From: Verrucomicrobiota bacterium
Lineage (GTDB): Bacteria; Verrucomicrobiota; Verrucomicrobiia; JADLBR01
Direction: 5' to 3'
Length of the DNA: 64,000 nucleotides
Assembly (NCBI GenBank): GCA_029560585.1
Contig: JAKQKQ010000259.1
Span: 93,441 to 157,440 of the forward strand
Shown one piece after another: positions 19,401 to 28,459 of the stretch. Positions within the stretch are counted from its first letter, which is position 1; each line of letters begins with the position of its first letter. Below the pieces are notes generated by a model, which made no database searches, was not told the DNA's origin, and saw only the letters and a list, made by a program, of their open reading frames with translations. A program made the position numbers and the translations under genes.

Positions 19401-20084
19401 TCAATCGCATTTGGACGAGCAAGGGTGCCCCGGCCACCCAGGTTTTGGGGGTGCCGTCCTTACGGTGTCTCTCTGGAGCTCCCCAACGAGATCGCGGATA
19501 TGGCTTCTGGCCGCTGATGCGATTTCCGCTGCGGCTATGGGCTCGTCGCAACCCCTCAGGATTCGATGTCCCTCCCGATTGGTATTCTCGATGACTTGGC
19601 GCTCCAGCCCGTGGAGCAATGGCCTCAATCTAGCCAATGCCTTCTTTAATTTCATGCGGGCCGTGCGCCGATTGTCCAGGGCCTCTCGGTAGGCAGTGGC
19701 TTTTTCCTGACTGATCGCGCGGCCGCCTTTTCTGATGAAGTCCGCGTGCGCCATGGCGTTTTCCTTCGCTTTCGCGGCTGCCTCGATGTCGACCTTGAGG
19801 GCGTTGATGGATTTCTCGCTCGGGTGGTCTTTGGCTTGCTCGTACTCCAGTTCGGCTTGGAGGTCGTCGATTTTGCGCCCGATGGCATCCAGCTTGTCCT
19901 CCGCGTCCTTGAGCGTTCGCCAGGGGATATTGTTCCGGGCGTCCGATTCTGCTGCCTGGACTTCCCGAATAGCCTTTTCAACGTCCTCCTGCGGGTGGCC
20001 AGCAGGGCACGGCTGGGGACCGGCGGCGGCCAGCAGGATCGAAAGTGCGCTCATCGACGCGAACCTTGAGATTTTGATTTTCAC
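19401..20084 (-). CDS. Exported coiled-coil protein of unknown function
   Basis: The start at 20084 is a GTG 7 bases after AAAGGAG; the frame is open to 20159, but only this start has a ribosome site, and it gives a clean signal peptide (MKIKISRFASMSALSILLAA). The mature protein (about 200 residues) is almost entirely helical and highly charged, with heptad-like stretches across EKAIREVQAAESDARNN, KLDAIGRKIDDLQAELEYEQ and ALDNRRTARMKLKKALARL. This fits a periplasmic coiled coil. There are four Cys residues, including a C-terminal pair (HPCSSKC) that could form a disulphide. No family is recognised. Confidence 0.7.
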   Translation of the reverse strand: MKIKISRFASMSALSILLAAAGPQPCPAGHPQEDVEKAIREVQAAESDARNNIPWRTLKDAEDKLDAIGRKIDDLQAELEYEQAKDHPSEKSINALKVDIEAAAKAKENAMAHADFIRKGGRAISQEKATAYREALDNRRTARMKLKKALARLRPLLHGLERQVIENTNREGHRILRGCDEPIAAAEIASAARSHIRDLVGELQRDTVRTAPPKPGWPGHPCSSKCD

Positions 20085-20305
20085 AACACGACTCCTTTCC
20101 CTTCTTTCACCGCGAGGATCTGGTGCGATGCGCCGCAGAATCTCGCGGTCGAGGAACACCTTATTTGTACAATTTGCGTCACCGGCGCTAGATCGTCAAA
20201 CTGAGGGGGATTTCCGCGGGGGTCGTTGGCCAATCGCCGGACATTGTCGCCACTGGGTTTTTGGGGTGGCAGGCACTCGGTTTTCGCGGGGGCGCGCTGC
20301 GCGAG

Positions 20306-20878
20306 TTATGCCGTTATCTTGAGGGTTTGGAGGGTCTCTTGCTGGATAGCCTGGATATCGCGTTTGAGGCTATGTTTTGTGGCGGAATCCATCCGATCGA
20401 TGAAGAGGATGCCTTTGAGGTGATCGACCTCGTGCTGGATCGCGCGAGCCAGGAGGCCCTCGCATTCGAATTCGATGGGCTGGCCATCGATGCCGAGGGC
20501 CTTGACCCTGCAATGGGCGGGGCGACGGATATCGGCGTTGAGTTCTGGGAAGCTGAGGCAACCCTCGGTGCCGAGGACTTTTTCGCGACCCAGATGCAGT
20601 TCCGGGTTGCAGAGGACCATGGGCGCGTATTTGGCGAGGTCACATTCTTTGCCGTCGATCCAGAGTTTGGAGGGGCGCTCCTCGGAGTCGTGGACCTCGA
20701 GCACGCAGAGTTGCAGGGGTTTGGCGACCTGCTGTGCGGCGAGGCCGACGCCCTCGGCGTGGCGCATGGTTTCGATCATGTCGTTGGCGAGGCGGCGAAT
20801 CTCGGGCGTGATGGATGCGATCTGGGCGCCGGGGGTTCGGAGGGCGGGGTGACCGTATTTGACAATTTCGAGGATCAT
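20306..20878 (-). CDS. def: Peptide deformylase
   Basis: The start chosen is the ATG at 20878, giving MILEIVKYGHPALR, the normal N-terminus of the family, and 190 residues. All three metal-site motifs are present: motif 1 as GVGLAAQQV (usual form GxGLAAxQ), motif 2 as EGCLSFPE with the metal-binding Cys, and motif 3 as QHEVDHLKG with the two His ligands and catalytic Glu. It removes the formyl group from nascent N-terminal methionine. It is divergent from the peptide synthetase gene, with 118 bp between the start codons. No methionyl-tRNA formyltransferase gene adjoins it here. Confidence 0.95.
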   Translation of the reverse strand: MILEIVKYGHPALRTPGAQIASITPEIRRLANDMIETMRHAEGVGLAAQQVAKPLQLCVLEVHDSEERPSKLWIDGKECDLAKYAPMVLCNPELHLGREKVLGTEGCLSFPELNADIRRPAHCRVKALGIDGQPIEFECEGLLARAIQHEVDHLKGILFIDRMDSATKHSLKRDIQAIQQETLQTLKITA

Positions 20879-20996
20879 GATGTTGCCCAAAGATAGGGCG
20901 AACGGGGGCGCGGGGCAAGGGTCCGAGTCGTTGCCGATCACACGGGTGCGGGATCACGCTCGACCGCCGACGGCCGGCGATGGCATCGTTTGGGGG

Positions 20997-23900
20997 ATGG
21001 ATCGGATGGTCGCAGGGGGCCTGGAGCCAGGGATAGGGATGCTGCCAGGGCAGGAGATGATGTGGCGATTCTGCCGGGTGCACCCCGATGTGCCGGCGTT
21101 GAATCTGGCGTGGCGTTTGCACTTGCCGGACGGCGTGTGCCCCGGCGCCCTGCTTCGAGTGGCGCAGGACGTGGTGGGATCGCATGATGCGCTGCGCGTG
21201 GTCTGTGCGGACGGAGACGGGCGGGTGCGGCAGCGTTTCCTGACAGAGGCGCGGGTGGACGTACCAATGGTGGGGGCACCGGGATTGGACGGGGATGCAT
21301 TCCGCGAATGGCTGGATGGGGTGGGCCGGGATTTCTGTGCCTGGCCATATGTGCCGGGGCAAGGCCCACTGGTGCGGTTCCTGGGCGTGCTGAGCGCCGG
21401 TCGGCCGAGCCATCTGTTTTTCGGTGCGCACCATCTTGTCTGCGATGGTCCTTCCTGGTTGTCGTTGGCAACCGAGATCGTCCAACGTCTCCAGGGACGG
21501 GCGATGGGGCGGGGACCATCATTTCGGGATTTTTGCGCGGGCGAGCACGAGTGGCTGAAAAGTTCGGAGGCTTCGGCGCACGCGACATTTTGGGAAGGTT
21601 GCCTGGGCGAGATCGCGGCCATCCAGGGTGGGCGGCCGAGAAGGGTGACCGACGGGGCAAATGGCTTTGGGGTTCTTCGTGCGGCGATGGTTCTCCCGGC
21701 GGAGGTGATTGCCGCCCTGGCGGAGCGGTGTCGGGTTTTGGGCACGACGCGCTTCCGGCTGATGATGGCGGCCTGCCTCCGGTATTTCGGCGAACGCGAT
21801 GGGTGGGACGAGTTCGTGCTGGGAACGACTTTGGCCGCCCGGGGCACCTGGGTGCCTGAAGGCCTCGTGGGTGCGGTGGGCAATCGCGTGTGGCTGCCAT
21901 TCCGGGCGATGTCGTCGGGTGATTGGACGGAAGCGGTGCACGAGGGGGTGGATGCGGCGATTCGGCACTCGCGATATCCGTTTGCTGCTGCACTGACGGG
22001 GTATGCCGGGGGTCTCGGGGCGCACGTCTTGGGTGGGTGGCGCGTGAGTTTCAACCAGCTCCCGGGGCGGCGGCGTGGGCCGGAACATCCAGCGGATGTG
22101 ATCTTCAAGCGCATCTTTGCCGACTCCTGCGTCGATGACCTGGCCCTGTATGTTTCGCCTGGCGAAACGGGATGCGAAGTGTCGTGCCTGTCGCGGATTA
22201 GGACGGTGGCACCCGAGGACATTCTGGAGGGTTTTTGTGATTCGCTGAAAGGCCTGTTGGCGGGGGCGTCGGGTGGGCGGGGCGGCGGCGCGCGCGTGTC
22301 TGGGGGGCGTCCGGTGGCCGGGATGTCCGCGCGGGCGGATTTGGAACGATCGTTGTGTGATGCGTTTGCTTCCGTCGTGGCGCGGGCGCCCGATCGGCCC
22401 GCGGTAAGGGCGGGCGGGGATACTTGGACCTATGGCGAGATCGATCGCCTGTCGGATGGGGTTGCTCGGCGCTTGCGGAAGCGAGGCTCGTCTGCGGATG
22501 GTCGGGCGGCGTTGCTTTTCGAAGCCGGCCCTTTGCCGATCATCTGTATGCTGGGTGTGCTGAAGGCGGGATGGGCGTATGTGCCGATGGACGCTTCGTG
22601 GCCCGCCCGTCGGGTGCGGGGCGTGTTGGAAGATTCGGAATGCCATGTGCTGTTGGCATCTCGCGCGATGATTGATCGGATCGAGTTGCCGCCCGGCTGC
22701 GCCGTCGATGCACTCGACATCGGGGAACTCGGGCCGTGTTCCGGGGGAGGGGATTCAGGCTCTTCTCGGGTGGCACCCGACGCGATCGCCTACGTGCTTT
22801 ACACCTCGGGATCGACCGGGCGACCCAAAGGCGTCGTCCAGAACCACCGGAATGTCCTTTATCACGCATTGACCTACTCCGCCTCTTTGAGTCTGTCGGA
22901 GGAGGATCGCGTGAGTCTTCTGGCGCCCGTGGCCTTCGACGCTGCGGTCATGGATATTTTTGGCGCGCTCTTCAGCGGGGCGACGCTTTGCCTCTGGGAT
23001 GTGCGCGCGCGGGGTCTGGCAGGCTTGGCGGAATGGGTGGGCGAGGCAGGCATCAGCGTCCTGCATTTGACGCCGTCCCTTTTCCGGGCTCTCACCGATC
23101 TGGCGCCAGAACCGGCGGTGTTCCGATCGGTGCGTGTGGTCGTCCTCGGGGGGGAGGAGGTCACGGCAGAGGATACTGGCAGGTTCTTGCGCTGGATGGG
23201 GGAATCTTGCGCGCTGGCGAATGGATATGGTCCGAGCGAGTCCACGTTGGCGACGCAATACTGGATGACGCGGCAAACGGTCCCGCGGCGGGGGTCGGCC
23301 CCCATCGGGTATCCCGTAGCGGGAACGGGGGTGGTGCTGTTGGGCAAAGATGGCGCGGAGACCAGTGGTGAGGGCGAGATCGGAATCTTCGGGGAGCATG
23401 TGGCGCTGGGCTACCGAAATCGGGAGGATCTGACGCGCCAGGTTTTCTCGCCAATGCCTGGGCCAGGGATGCGGCGTCTGTATCGCACGGGGGACATTGG
23501 AAGGCGAGATTCCGAAGGGCGCCTCTGGTTTGTGGGCCGGCGCGAAGGATTCCTGAAGATCCGCGGTTTGCGGATAGAGACCGGGGAGATCGAGTCTGTG
23601 ATTCGGGGGCATCCGGGCGTTGCCGATGCGACGGTTATCGGTGTTCCGCGTGGGAAATCGGGGTACTGCCTCGTCGCCTTCTGGGTATCAGTGGAAGGCG
23701 GGAGCGTGACGGACGGCGAACTGCGCGGCTATGTCCGAGAACGTCTGCCATCTTGGATGGTGCCGGCGCGGTGGGCGAGGGTCGAGGCGCTTCCCCTGAC
23801 AGCCAATGGCAAGAGGGATCGCAATGCCCTTGCGGATAGGGCGCAGGATGTTGTTAGGCAGAAGGCCGCACCGCGGAACGATGGCGAGAGGCTCGTGGTC

Positions 23901-24938
23901 CGGTTGATCGAGGAGACGCTCGGGATTCAAGGCGTCGGCGCGCAAGAGGATTTCATTTCGCTTGGGGGCGACTCCCTGGGCGCCCTGCAATTGCTCGCGC
24001 GCATCGAGCGGGAGACAGGCCGCGTGATGCCGCCGTCGCTCGCGGCGGAAGATTTCACCGCGAACTCGATAGCCGGCATACTCGAGGCAGGCGTTTCGGG
24101 CGTACGGGGATGGAGCGTGCTGCGGGAAGGCGAGCGCGGGGCGCCGATATTCATGGTGCCTGGACATGGCGGGGGTTCCGGCTGTTATCTGGAGCTGGCG
24201 CGGCTGCTCCAGGTTGATAGCGCGGTCATTGGCCTGCGGCTTCGAGGTCTGGATGACCGGTGTTTGCCCGATGAATCGTTCGAGGTGATGGGGGTGCATC
24301 TGGCGGATGAAATTAGGGCGGTCCAACCGGCCGGACCGTACCAGCTCGTCGGTTATTCCTTGGGGGGCATGCTGGCTTTCGAGGTGGCGCGGCAATTGCA
24401 GGCTTCGGGCGGATCGATCGGTGCGATATGCGTTCTCGACACCTATCCGCTGAACCCGATGACCTTCTTGCCGTTCGAAGTATGGTGCCGCCGGTGGTGG
24501 GCGCGGATGCGGGTGCACTGGCGCAATGCCAGTGCGCGAGCCCCCCGGGGCTTTATCCGGTATTTTGGCGAGAGGTTGTTCGGCTATTGGCACAATCTGA
24601 TGCGGATACGGAGGGGGGCGCCACTGTCGCCAACCGTGGCAATGCCGGACGCGGTGCCTTCGGGCATGGGCAGATTCAATCAGGCGTTTGTCCGGGCACG
24701 CTGGCGCTATCGTCCCAGGCCGTGTGATGTCGCGGTCACGATCTTCCGGACGCCGGCGTTTGGGACGATCAACATGCATGATCCAATTGACGATTGGCGC
24801 CGTCTGGCGCGCGGGGGCGTCGTCGTGGTTGATGTCCCGGGCGAGCACTTTGGGCTTCTGGAACTGCCCGCGGTGCAGGTGTTGGCAGAGCGCCTGACCG
24901 ACCATCTCCGGGAGACGATGCGGTCGCGGCCAAGATGA
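20997..24938 (+). CDS. Single-module nonribosomal peptide synthetase (C-A-T-TE)
   Basis: From the ATG at 20997 the enzyme has 1313 residues; the frame is open to 20859, but that region overlaps the def start. Domains in order: condensation (1-430) with active site HHLVCDG (His146); adenylation (about 440-950) with YTSGSTGRPKG at 602, FDAAVMD, NGYGPSES, YRTGDIG and TANGKRDR; carrier protein with LGGDSLGAL (Ser993 for phosphopantetheine); type I thioesterase with GYSLGG (Ser1121) and GEHFG (His1284). By hand alignment the ten specificity positions read D-A-M-H-V-G-G-L-A-K; the Asp fits an alpha-amino acid, but I do not assign one. A free-standing module with both C and TE suggests one coupling to a non-PCP-bound or in trans partner. 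No tailoring or export genes adjoin. Confidence 0.93.
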   Translation: MDRMVAGGLEPGIGMLPGQEMMWRFCRVHPDVPALNLAWRLHLPDGVCPGALLRVAQDVVGSHDALRVVCADGDGRVRQRFLTEARVDVPMVGAPGLDGDAFREWLDGVGRDFCAWPYVPGQGPLVRFLGVLSAGRPSHLFFGAHHLVCDGPSWLSLATEIVQRLQGRAMGRGPSFRDFCAGEHEWLKSSEASAHATFWEGCLGEIAAIQGGRPRRVTDGANGFGVLRAAMVLPAEVIAALAERCRVLGTTRFRLMMAACLRYFGERDGWDEFVLGTTLAARGTWVPEGLVGAVGNRVWLPFRAMSSGDWTEAVHEGVDAAIRHSRYPFAAALTGYAGGLGAHVLGGWRVSFNQLPGRRRGPEHPADVIFKRIFADSCVDDLALYVSPGETGCEVSCLSRIRTVAPEDILEGFCDSLKGLLAGASGGRGGGARVSGGRPVAGMSARADLERSLCDAFASVVARAPDRPAVRAGGDTWTYGEIDRLSDGVARRLRKRGSSADGRAALLFEAGPLPIICMLGVLKAGWAYVPMDASWPARRVRGVLEDSECHVLLASRAMIDRIELPPGCAVDALDIGELGPCSGGGDSGSSRVAPDAIAYVLYTSGSTGRPKGVVQNHRNVLYHALTYSASLSLSEEDRVSLLAPVAFDAAVMDIFGALFSGATLCLWDVRARGLAGLAEWVGEAGISVLHLTPSLFRALTDLAPEPAVFRSVRVVVLGGEEVTAEDTGRFLRWMGESCALANGYGPSESTLATQYWMTRQTVPRRGSAPIGYPVAGTGVVLLGKDGAETSGEGEIGIFGEHVALGYRNREDLTRQVFSPMPGPGMRRLYRTGDIGRRDSEGRLWFVGRREGFLKIRGLRIETGEIESVIRGHPGVADATVIGVPRGKSGYCLVAFWVSVEGGSVTDGELRGYVRERLPSWMVPARWARVEALPLTANGKRDRNALADRAQDVVRQKAAPRNDGERLVVRLIEETLGIQGVGAQEDFISLGGDSLGALQLLARIERETGRVMPPSLAAEDFTANSIAGILEAGVSGVRGWSVLREGERGAPIFMVPGHGGGSGCYLELARLLQVDSAVIGLRLRGLDDRCLPDESFEVMGVHLADEIRAVQPAGPYQLVGYSLGGMLAFEVARQLQASGGSIGAICVLDTYPLNPMTFLPFEVWCRRWWARMRVHWRNASARAPRGFIRYFGERLFGYWHNLMRIRRGAPLSPTVAMPDAVPSGMGRFNQAFVRARWRYRPRPCDVAVTIFRTPAFGTINMHDPIDDWRRLARGGVVVVDVPGEHFGLLELPAVQVLAERLTDHLRETMRSRPR

Positions 24939-25059
24939 TTTCGGGCCGTGGCCGATGATGCGATACTGGAGGATTCGGGGCACCCATTTCCCCCGATGCC
25001 CGGACAAGTCGCGCGGGGCCCAGGCTGGAAGGGCGCGGCGATCTCCCTGCTGGATCCAA

Positions 25060-25914
25060 TCATGGCGGGAAAACATCGAGGGTGCGCCCTTCCTCGGCCA
25101 ACTCGGTGTTTGGGAAGATGGCCTTGGCCTCGGAGAGGATCTTCTCGGCCCGGCTCTGAGCGTAGTGGATTAGCACGAGTCGGCTGACGCCAGCCTGTCG
25201 CGCAATTCCGGCCGCATCCTTTGGGGCGGTGTGGCTGCCGTCGTGGATCAGCAGCGACGCACCCTTGGCGAATCCGGCGATTGGGGGGTGATAGTGCGTG
25301 TCGCCGGTGAACACGGCGCACGCGCCACTGGCTCTTTCTGTGACTTTATACACGAGCGCCGGCTCGATGTTGCTTTTTCCAGACACGTGGTTGGCGGCAA
25401 ACGTCTCAAGATGCAGGTCGGTCAATTCGGAGGTGTCTCCTGCGGAGAGGGGCACCAGTCTGCGATTCACCGCCAGTTCCGGGAAACGGGGGACCTGCAG
25501 GAAAGTGTCGGTGGCATCGATGACGTGCTGGAGATGCTCGGCGGGTCCAAGGATGTTCAGCGGGGGGCCGGGCCGTTTCTGCAGGCCAATAAAGAACAAC
25601 AGCTGGGGCAGGCCGATGTAATGGTCCTGGTGGAAATGCGTCAGTATGATCGACTCCAGCGCGAGCGGATCGAAACCATGGGAGCGCATCCTCTGCGCGG
25701 CGCACCAGCCGGTATCGACGAGGTGTTTGCCGTTGACAAGGAAACAGGCGGTCTCGTGGCCAACGTCGGGTATGCACGAGGATTCCCCGATGATGGTGAT
25801 CCTCAGCCGCGATTCGGAGACCCCGGCTTTCGCGGCGAGCGCGTGGCCGATGCCCGTGGCGCCGATGGCGGCCCTGCGCGTGAATTCGCGGCGGGTCATG
25901 TCGGGGGATTTCAT
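25060..25914 (-). CDS. Exported metallo-beta-lactamase-fold hydrolase (RNase Z-like branch)
   Basis: 284 residues from the ATG at 25914; the long open frame upstream is a shadow of the next gene. The N-terminus carries a twin-arginine signal (MTRREFTRRAAIGATG). The fold's metal motif is LTHFHQDH near residue 105; later ligands are in FTGDTHYH and a final His in LVLIHYAQ. Such enzymes cleave phosphodiesters, lactones or sulfate esters, and the substrate is not evident. It lies 29 bp after a GH123-like gene in the same direction, so a role in processing the sugars released by that protein is plausible inference. Confidence 0.82.
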   Translation of the reverse strand: MKSPDMTRREFTRRAAIGATGIGHALAAKAGVSESRLRITIIGESSCIPDVGHETACFLVNGKHLVDTGWCAAQRMRSHGFDPLALESIILTHFHQDHYIGLPQLLFFIGLQKRPGPPLNILGPAEHLQHVIDATDTFLQVPRFPELAVNRRLVPLSAGDTSELTDLHLETFAANHVSGKSNIEPALVYKVTERASGACAVFTGDTHYHPPIAGFAKGASLLIHDGSHTAPKDAAGIARQAGVSRLVLIHYAQSRAEKILSEAKAIFPNTELAEEGRTLDVFPP

Positions 25915-25943
25915 GGATGGCCTCCTGATTTGGGCATTTGAAC

Positions 25944-28385
25944 TCACCTCTGGGTGGCCTCGATCTGGGCGGCGATTTCGTCGCGGGCAGCATCGAGAGC
26001 CGCGGGATCGCGAGAGAACTCCGCGGGGCTCCTGATCAGGCGCGAGACAAATGCCTGTGCGGCATCGCGCCCTTTCGCGTCGGCCAGAAGCGCCAGATAG
26101 TCGTAATCCTCCGACCCATCTCGGATGTTCTCTAGGCGGATCGAGCTGACCGGGCCGTCCGGGGTGGGGTAGGCCAGGCATCCATCGCCGGTCATTCCGA
26201 CGATGCACGTGGGTTTCCAATCGAGATACGTGTCGGTGCCGGTGATGATGCCGTTCGGGTACCAGGAATTGACATGCCAGTAAAGCAGCCCGTCGGCCTC
26301 GTTGCCAAAGGTCAACCAGCCGAGCAATCGGCCTTCGAAGGAGGGATAATCCATCGAGGCGAAGTTGGCGTACGGGTGCGCCGGGCCACAGCAGACATAC
26401 CACCAGACCTGCTTTCCCTGTGACCGCAGCTGCTGCGAAAGGGCGCGGTCATACCTCGGCGTCAGCGGGCAATACCAGTCCATATAGTCCCGGTAATCGG
26501 GCGGCGTCTGGCGGCGCTTTTCGTACATGTAACCGGCGGTCGTGAACGTGCTGACCTCCGGATATCGCTCCTTCAGAAACCTGCAGACGCCCCTGATGAC
26601 CTCGTCGTATTCCTCGCCCCGCTCGTCGAAACCATAGAAATACGCCATGCTTGACAGGCCGTATCGGCGCAGTTCCTTCATGTGATCATCGAGCCGCGCG
26701 GCAAGCTCCTTCGTGAAATCCGGCCGATAGGCATCCAGTGGCGCGTAGCAGGTCCACAGCGGGTTGCCGTTCGGCCTGGGCACGAGGTTGAGGATGTTGA
26801 AGGTGTTCATCCCGCGCTCGCGGGCGTAGAGTAGGTCTGCGATCGCGGGTGGATCGGTTCGGGAGATATCGTCGGGATTGAGGCGGTGTTCGAGCATCAG
26901 GTCCATGCAGCGGCGGCGCAAGCCGGGGGTGATTTCTCCATATGCCCTGCGTGTCCAGCCATCCATCACCGCGAATGCGGTCTTCATGCGGGGCGAGCAG
27001 GGTAGCGAGAAACCGCGCACGCGGACGCTGACGCGCAATTCGGCCGGCCGCATCCCGGCTGGGCGAACGACGATTTTGCCGCGGTAGGTGCCGGCGCGAA
27101 GACCCTCAGGCGCATGGAAGTTGATCCACACGGTCTGCGTCCGTCCGCCGGGCACTTCGAATGGTCGCGGTGCGAGGAGCACCTCGGGACACCAGTTAGG
27201 AACGGGCGGCGCCTCGGGATGACCCGACGGGGCGTCCACATGGACATAGCCCACGAGATGGCGTGAGATTTCGGTTGGCGGAAACACGACGCCTTGCTCG
27301 CTGATGAAATCGTCCGCCGACACTTCCACTTGTTGGAGGTGGACGCCGTCGGCGGGCGTGATGGCGAGTTGGAATCCCTCCCGCTCGTTGCGGGCGAGCG
27401 AAATCGCGGCCCCGGCAACGCCGCCGCTGGGCGGGAATTCAGTGGGGTACACCTTCCGCATCGCATTCTGCCACCAGACCGCGTATCCGTCGCGGACGGG
27501 ATTCGGGCCGCGCGCGGGAGGTGCGGCTGTGGGCAGGCAGAGCTCGGCCTGGTCGCCACCAGCATTCCTGGCGATGATCTGGACTTGGGATGCCCCGGCG
27601 TCCTCTGGGCCGGCCCAATCCCATGAGATCGCATTGCCGCGGCCGTTGGACGATGCCAGGTCATGGCCGGCGGCGTCCCTGATCACGCAGCGCCAATCGG
27701 AGTCCGAGGTCAAGCTGGCGCGGATGCGATGTCCGCCGAGGACGTGGGGGAAGTCTGAAGCGACGCGTGGCTGGATCACATGAAATCCGCCGCGATGCAC
27801 GAAGACGTCGTCGAACCAGGCCCTTCCGGTGGTGCGGCGAAGAAACACGTACGCGCGAATCTCGCGGACCGGCTTCTCGGGCCGATAGATCTCCGCCGCG
27901 TATTCCCAATCGTGCGTGCCGCGCGACCACTTGGAAGTCTTGCCCCACCATGGCGTACCGTCGTCGTAGATGATGTCCAGGTAGACGCAATAGTCCCCGC
28001 CTGTTCCGACGCCCTCGGCCTTGCTCCAACCCCCGACGATGATCGGTCGTTTGTCGGGGCGCTCGTAGCGGATGACCTGTCCTGCGCCGTGCGCATGGTC
28101 GCGGTGTGCGGACTCGCACAGGATCGATGACCGGCCCCCACGCGGGGCTGCGTCACTCAGCACGTAGCCAAGGCCGGAAGGTTTCCAAAAGGCGAGCTTT
28201 CCGGATAGCGTTTCCTCGAATCCGGGGTTCGACAGTTCATTTGTTTCGTCCGCAGCGCACGCCGAGGCGATGGCGCCAGACAACAGCAGGCCGAGAAGGG
28301 CCTCTCGGCGGCGGCGCGCATGATTATTGCGGATGGGTTGGGATGCGGACACATCGAGCGATCCAGAGGCTGATTCCCTGGGCAT
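25944..28385 (-). CDS. Secreted GH123-like (DUF4091) glycoside hydrolase
   Basis: 813 residues with an N-terminal signal sequence (ALLGLLLSGAIASACA). Residues 45-210 form a beta-sandwich carbohydrate-binding module (NPGFEETLSGKLAFWKPSG, ending AWFDDVFVHRG). Two further beta domains follow. The C-terminal half is a TIM barrel of the DUF4091/GH123 type, with MAYFYGFDERGEEYDEV near residue 580; the adjacent Asp-Glu pair corresponds to the substrate-assisted catalytic pair of N-acetyl-beta-galactosaminidases in GH123. The late GLLYWHVNSWYPNG segment is also typical. Activity on amino sugars is inferred from family only. The sulfatase gene is divergent from it, 74 bp away, hinting at a common sulfated glycan target. 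Confidence 0.82.
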   Translation of the reverse strand: MPRESASGSLDVSASQPIRNNHARRRREALLGLLLSGAIASACAADETNELSNPGFEETLSGKLAFWKPSGLGYVLSDAAPRGGRSSILCESAHRDHAHGAGQVIRYERPDKRPIIVGGWSKAEGVGTGGDYCVYLDIIYDDGTPWWGKTSKWSRGTHDWEYAAEIYRPEKPVREIRAYVFLRRTTGRAWFDDVFVHRGGFHVIQPRVASDFPHVLGGHRIRASLTSDSDWRCVIRDAAGHDLASSNGRGNAISWDWAGPEDAGASQVQIIARNAGGDQAELCLPTAAPPARGPNPVRDGYAVWWQNAMRKVYPTEFPPSGGVAGAAISLARNEREGFQLAITPADGVHLQQVEVSADDFISEQGVVFPPTEISRHLVGYVHVDAPSGHPEAPPVPNWCPEVLLAPRPFEVPGGRTQTVWINFHAPEGLRAGTYRGKIVVRPAGMRPAELRVSVRVRGFSLPCSPRMKTAFAVMDGWTRRAYGEITPGLRRRCMDLMLEHRLNPDDISRTDPPAIADLLYARERGMNTFNILNLVPRPNGNPLWTCYAPLDAYRPDFTKELAARLDDHMKELRRYGLSSMAYFYGFDERGEEYDEVIRGVCRFLKERYPEVSTFTTAGYMYEKRRQTPPDYRDYMDWYCPLTPRYDRALSQQLRSQGKQVWWYVCCGPAHPYANFASMDYPSFEGRLLGWLTFGNEADGLLYWHVNSWYPNGIITGTDTYLDWKPTCIVGMTGDGCLAYPTPDGPVSSIRLENIRDGSEDYDYLALLADAKGRDAAQAFVSRLIRSPAEFSRDPAALDAARDEIAAQIEATQR

Positions 28386-28459
28386 TTGGCAAGGCTATCG
28401 AATTGCATTCCAGGCGTCGAGCGGGATGGGTGGGGTGCGCCGCTCTCGCCGGGGCTTAA

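Noticed and set aside
28300..28385. Possible lipobox (ASAC) in the GH123-like protein.
   Set aside because: The -3 position is not Leu and the hydrophobic core fits an ordinary signal peptide as well; not claimed.
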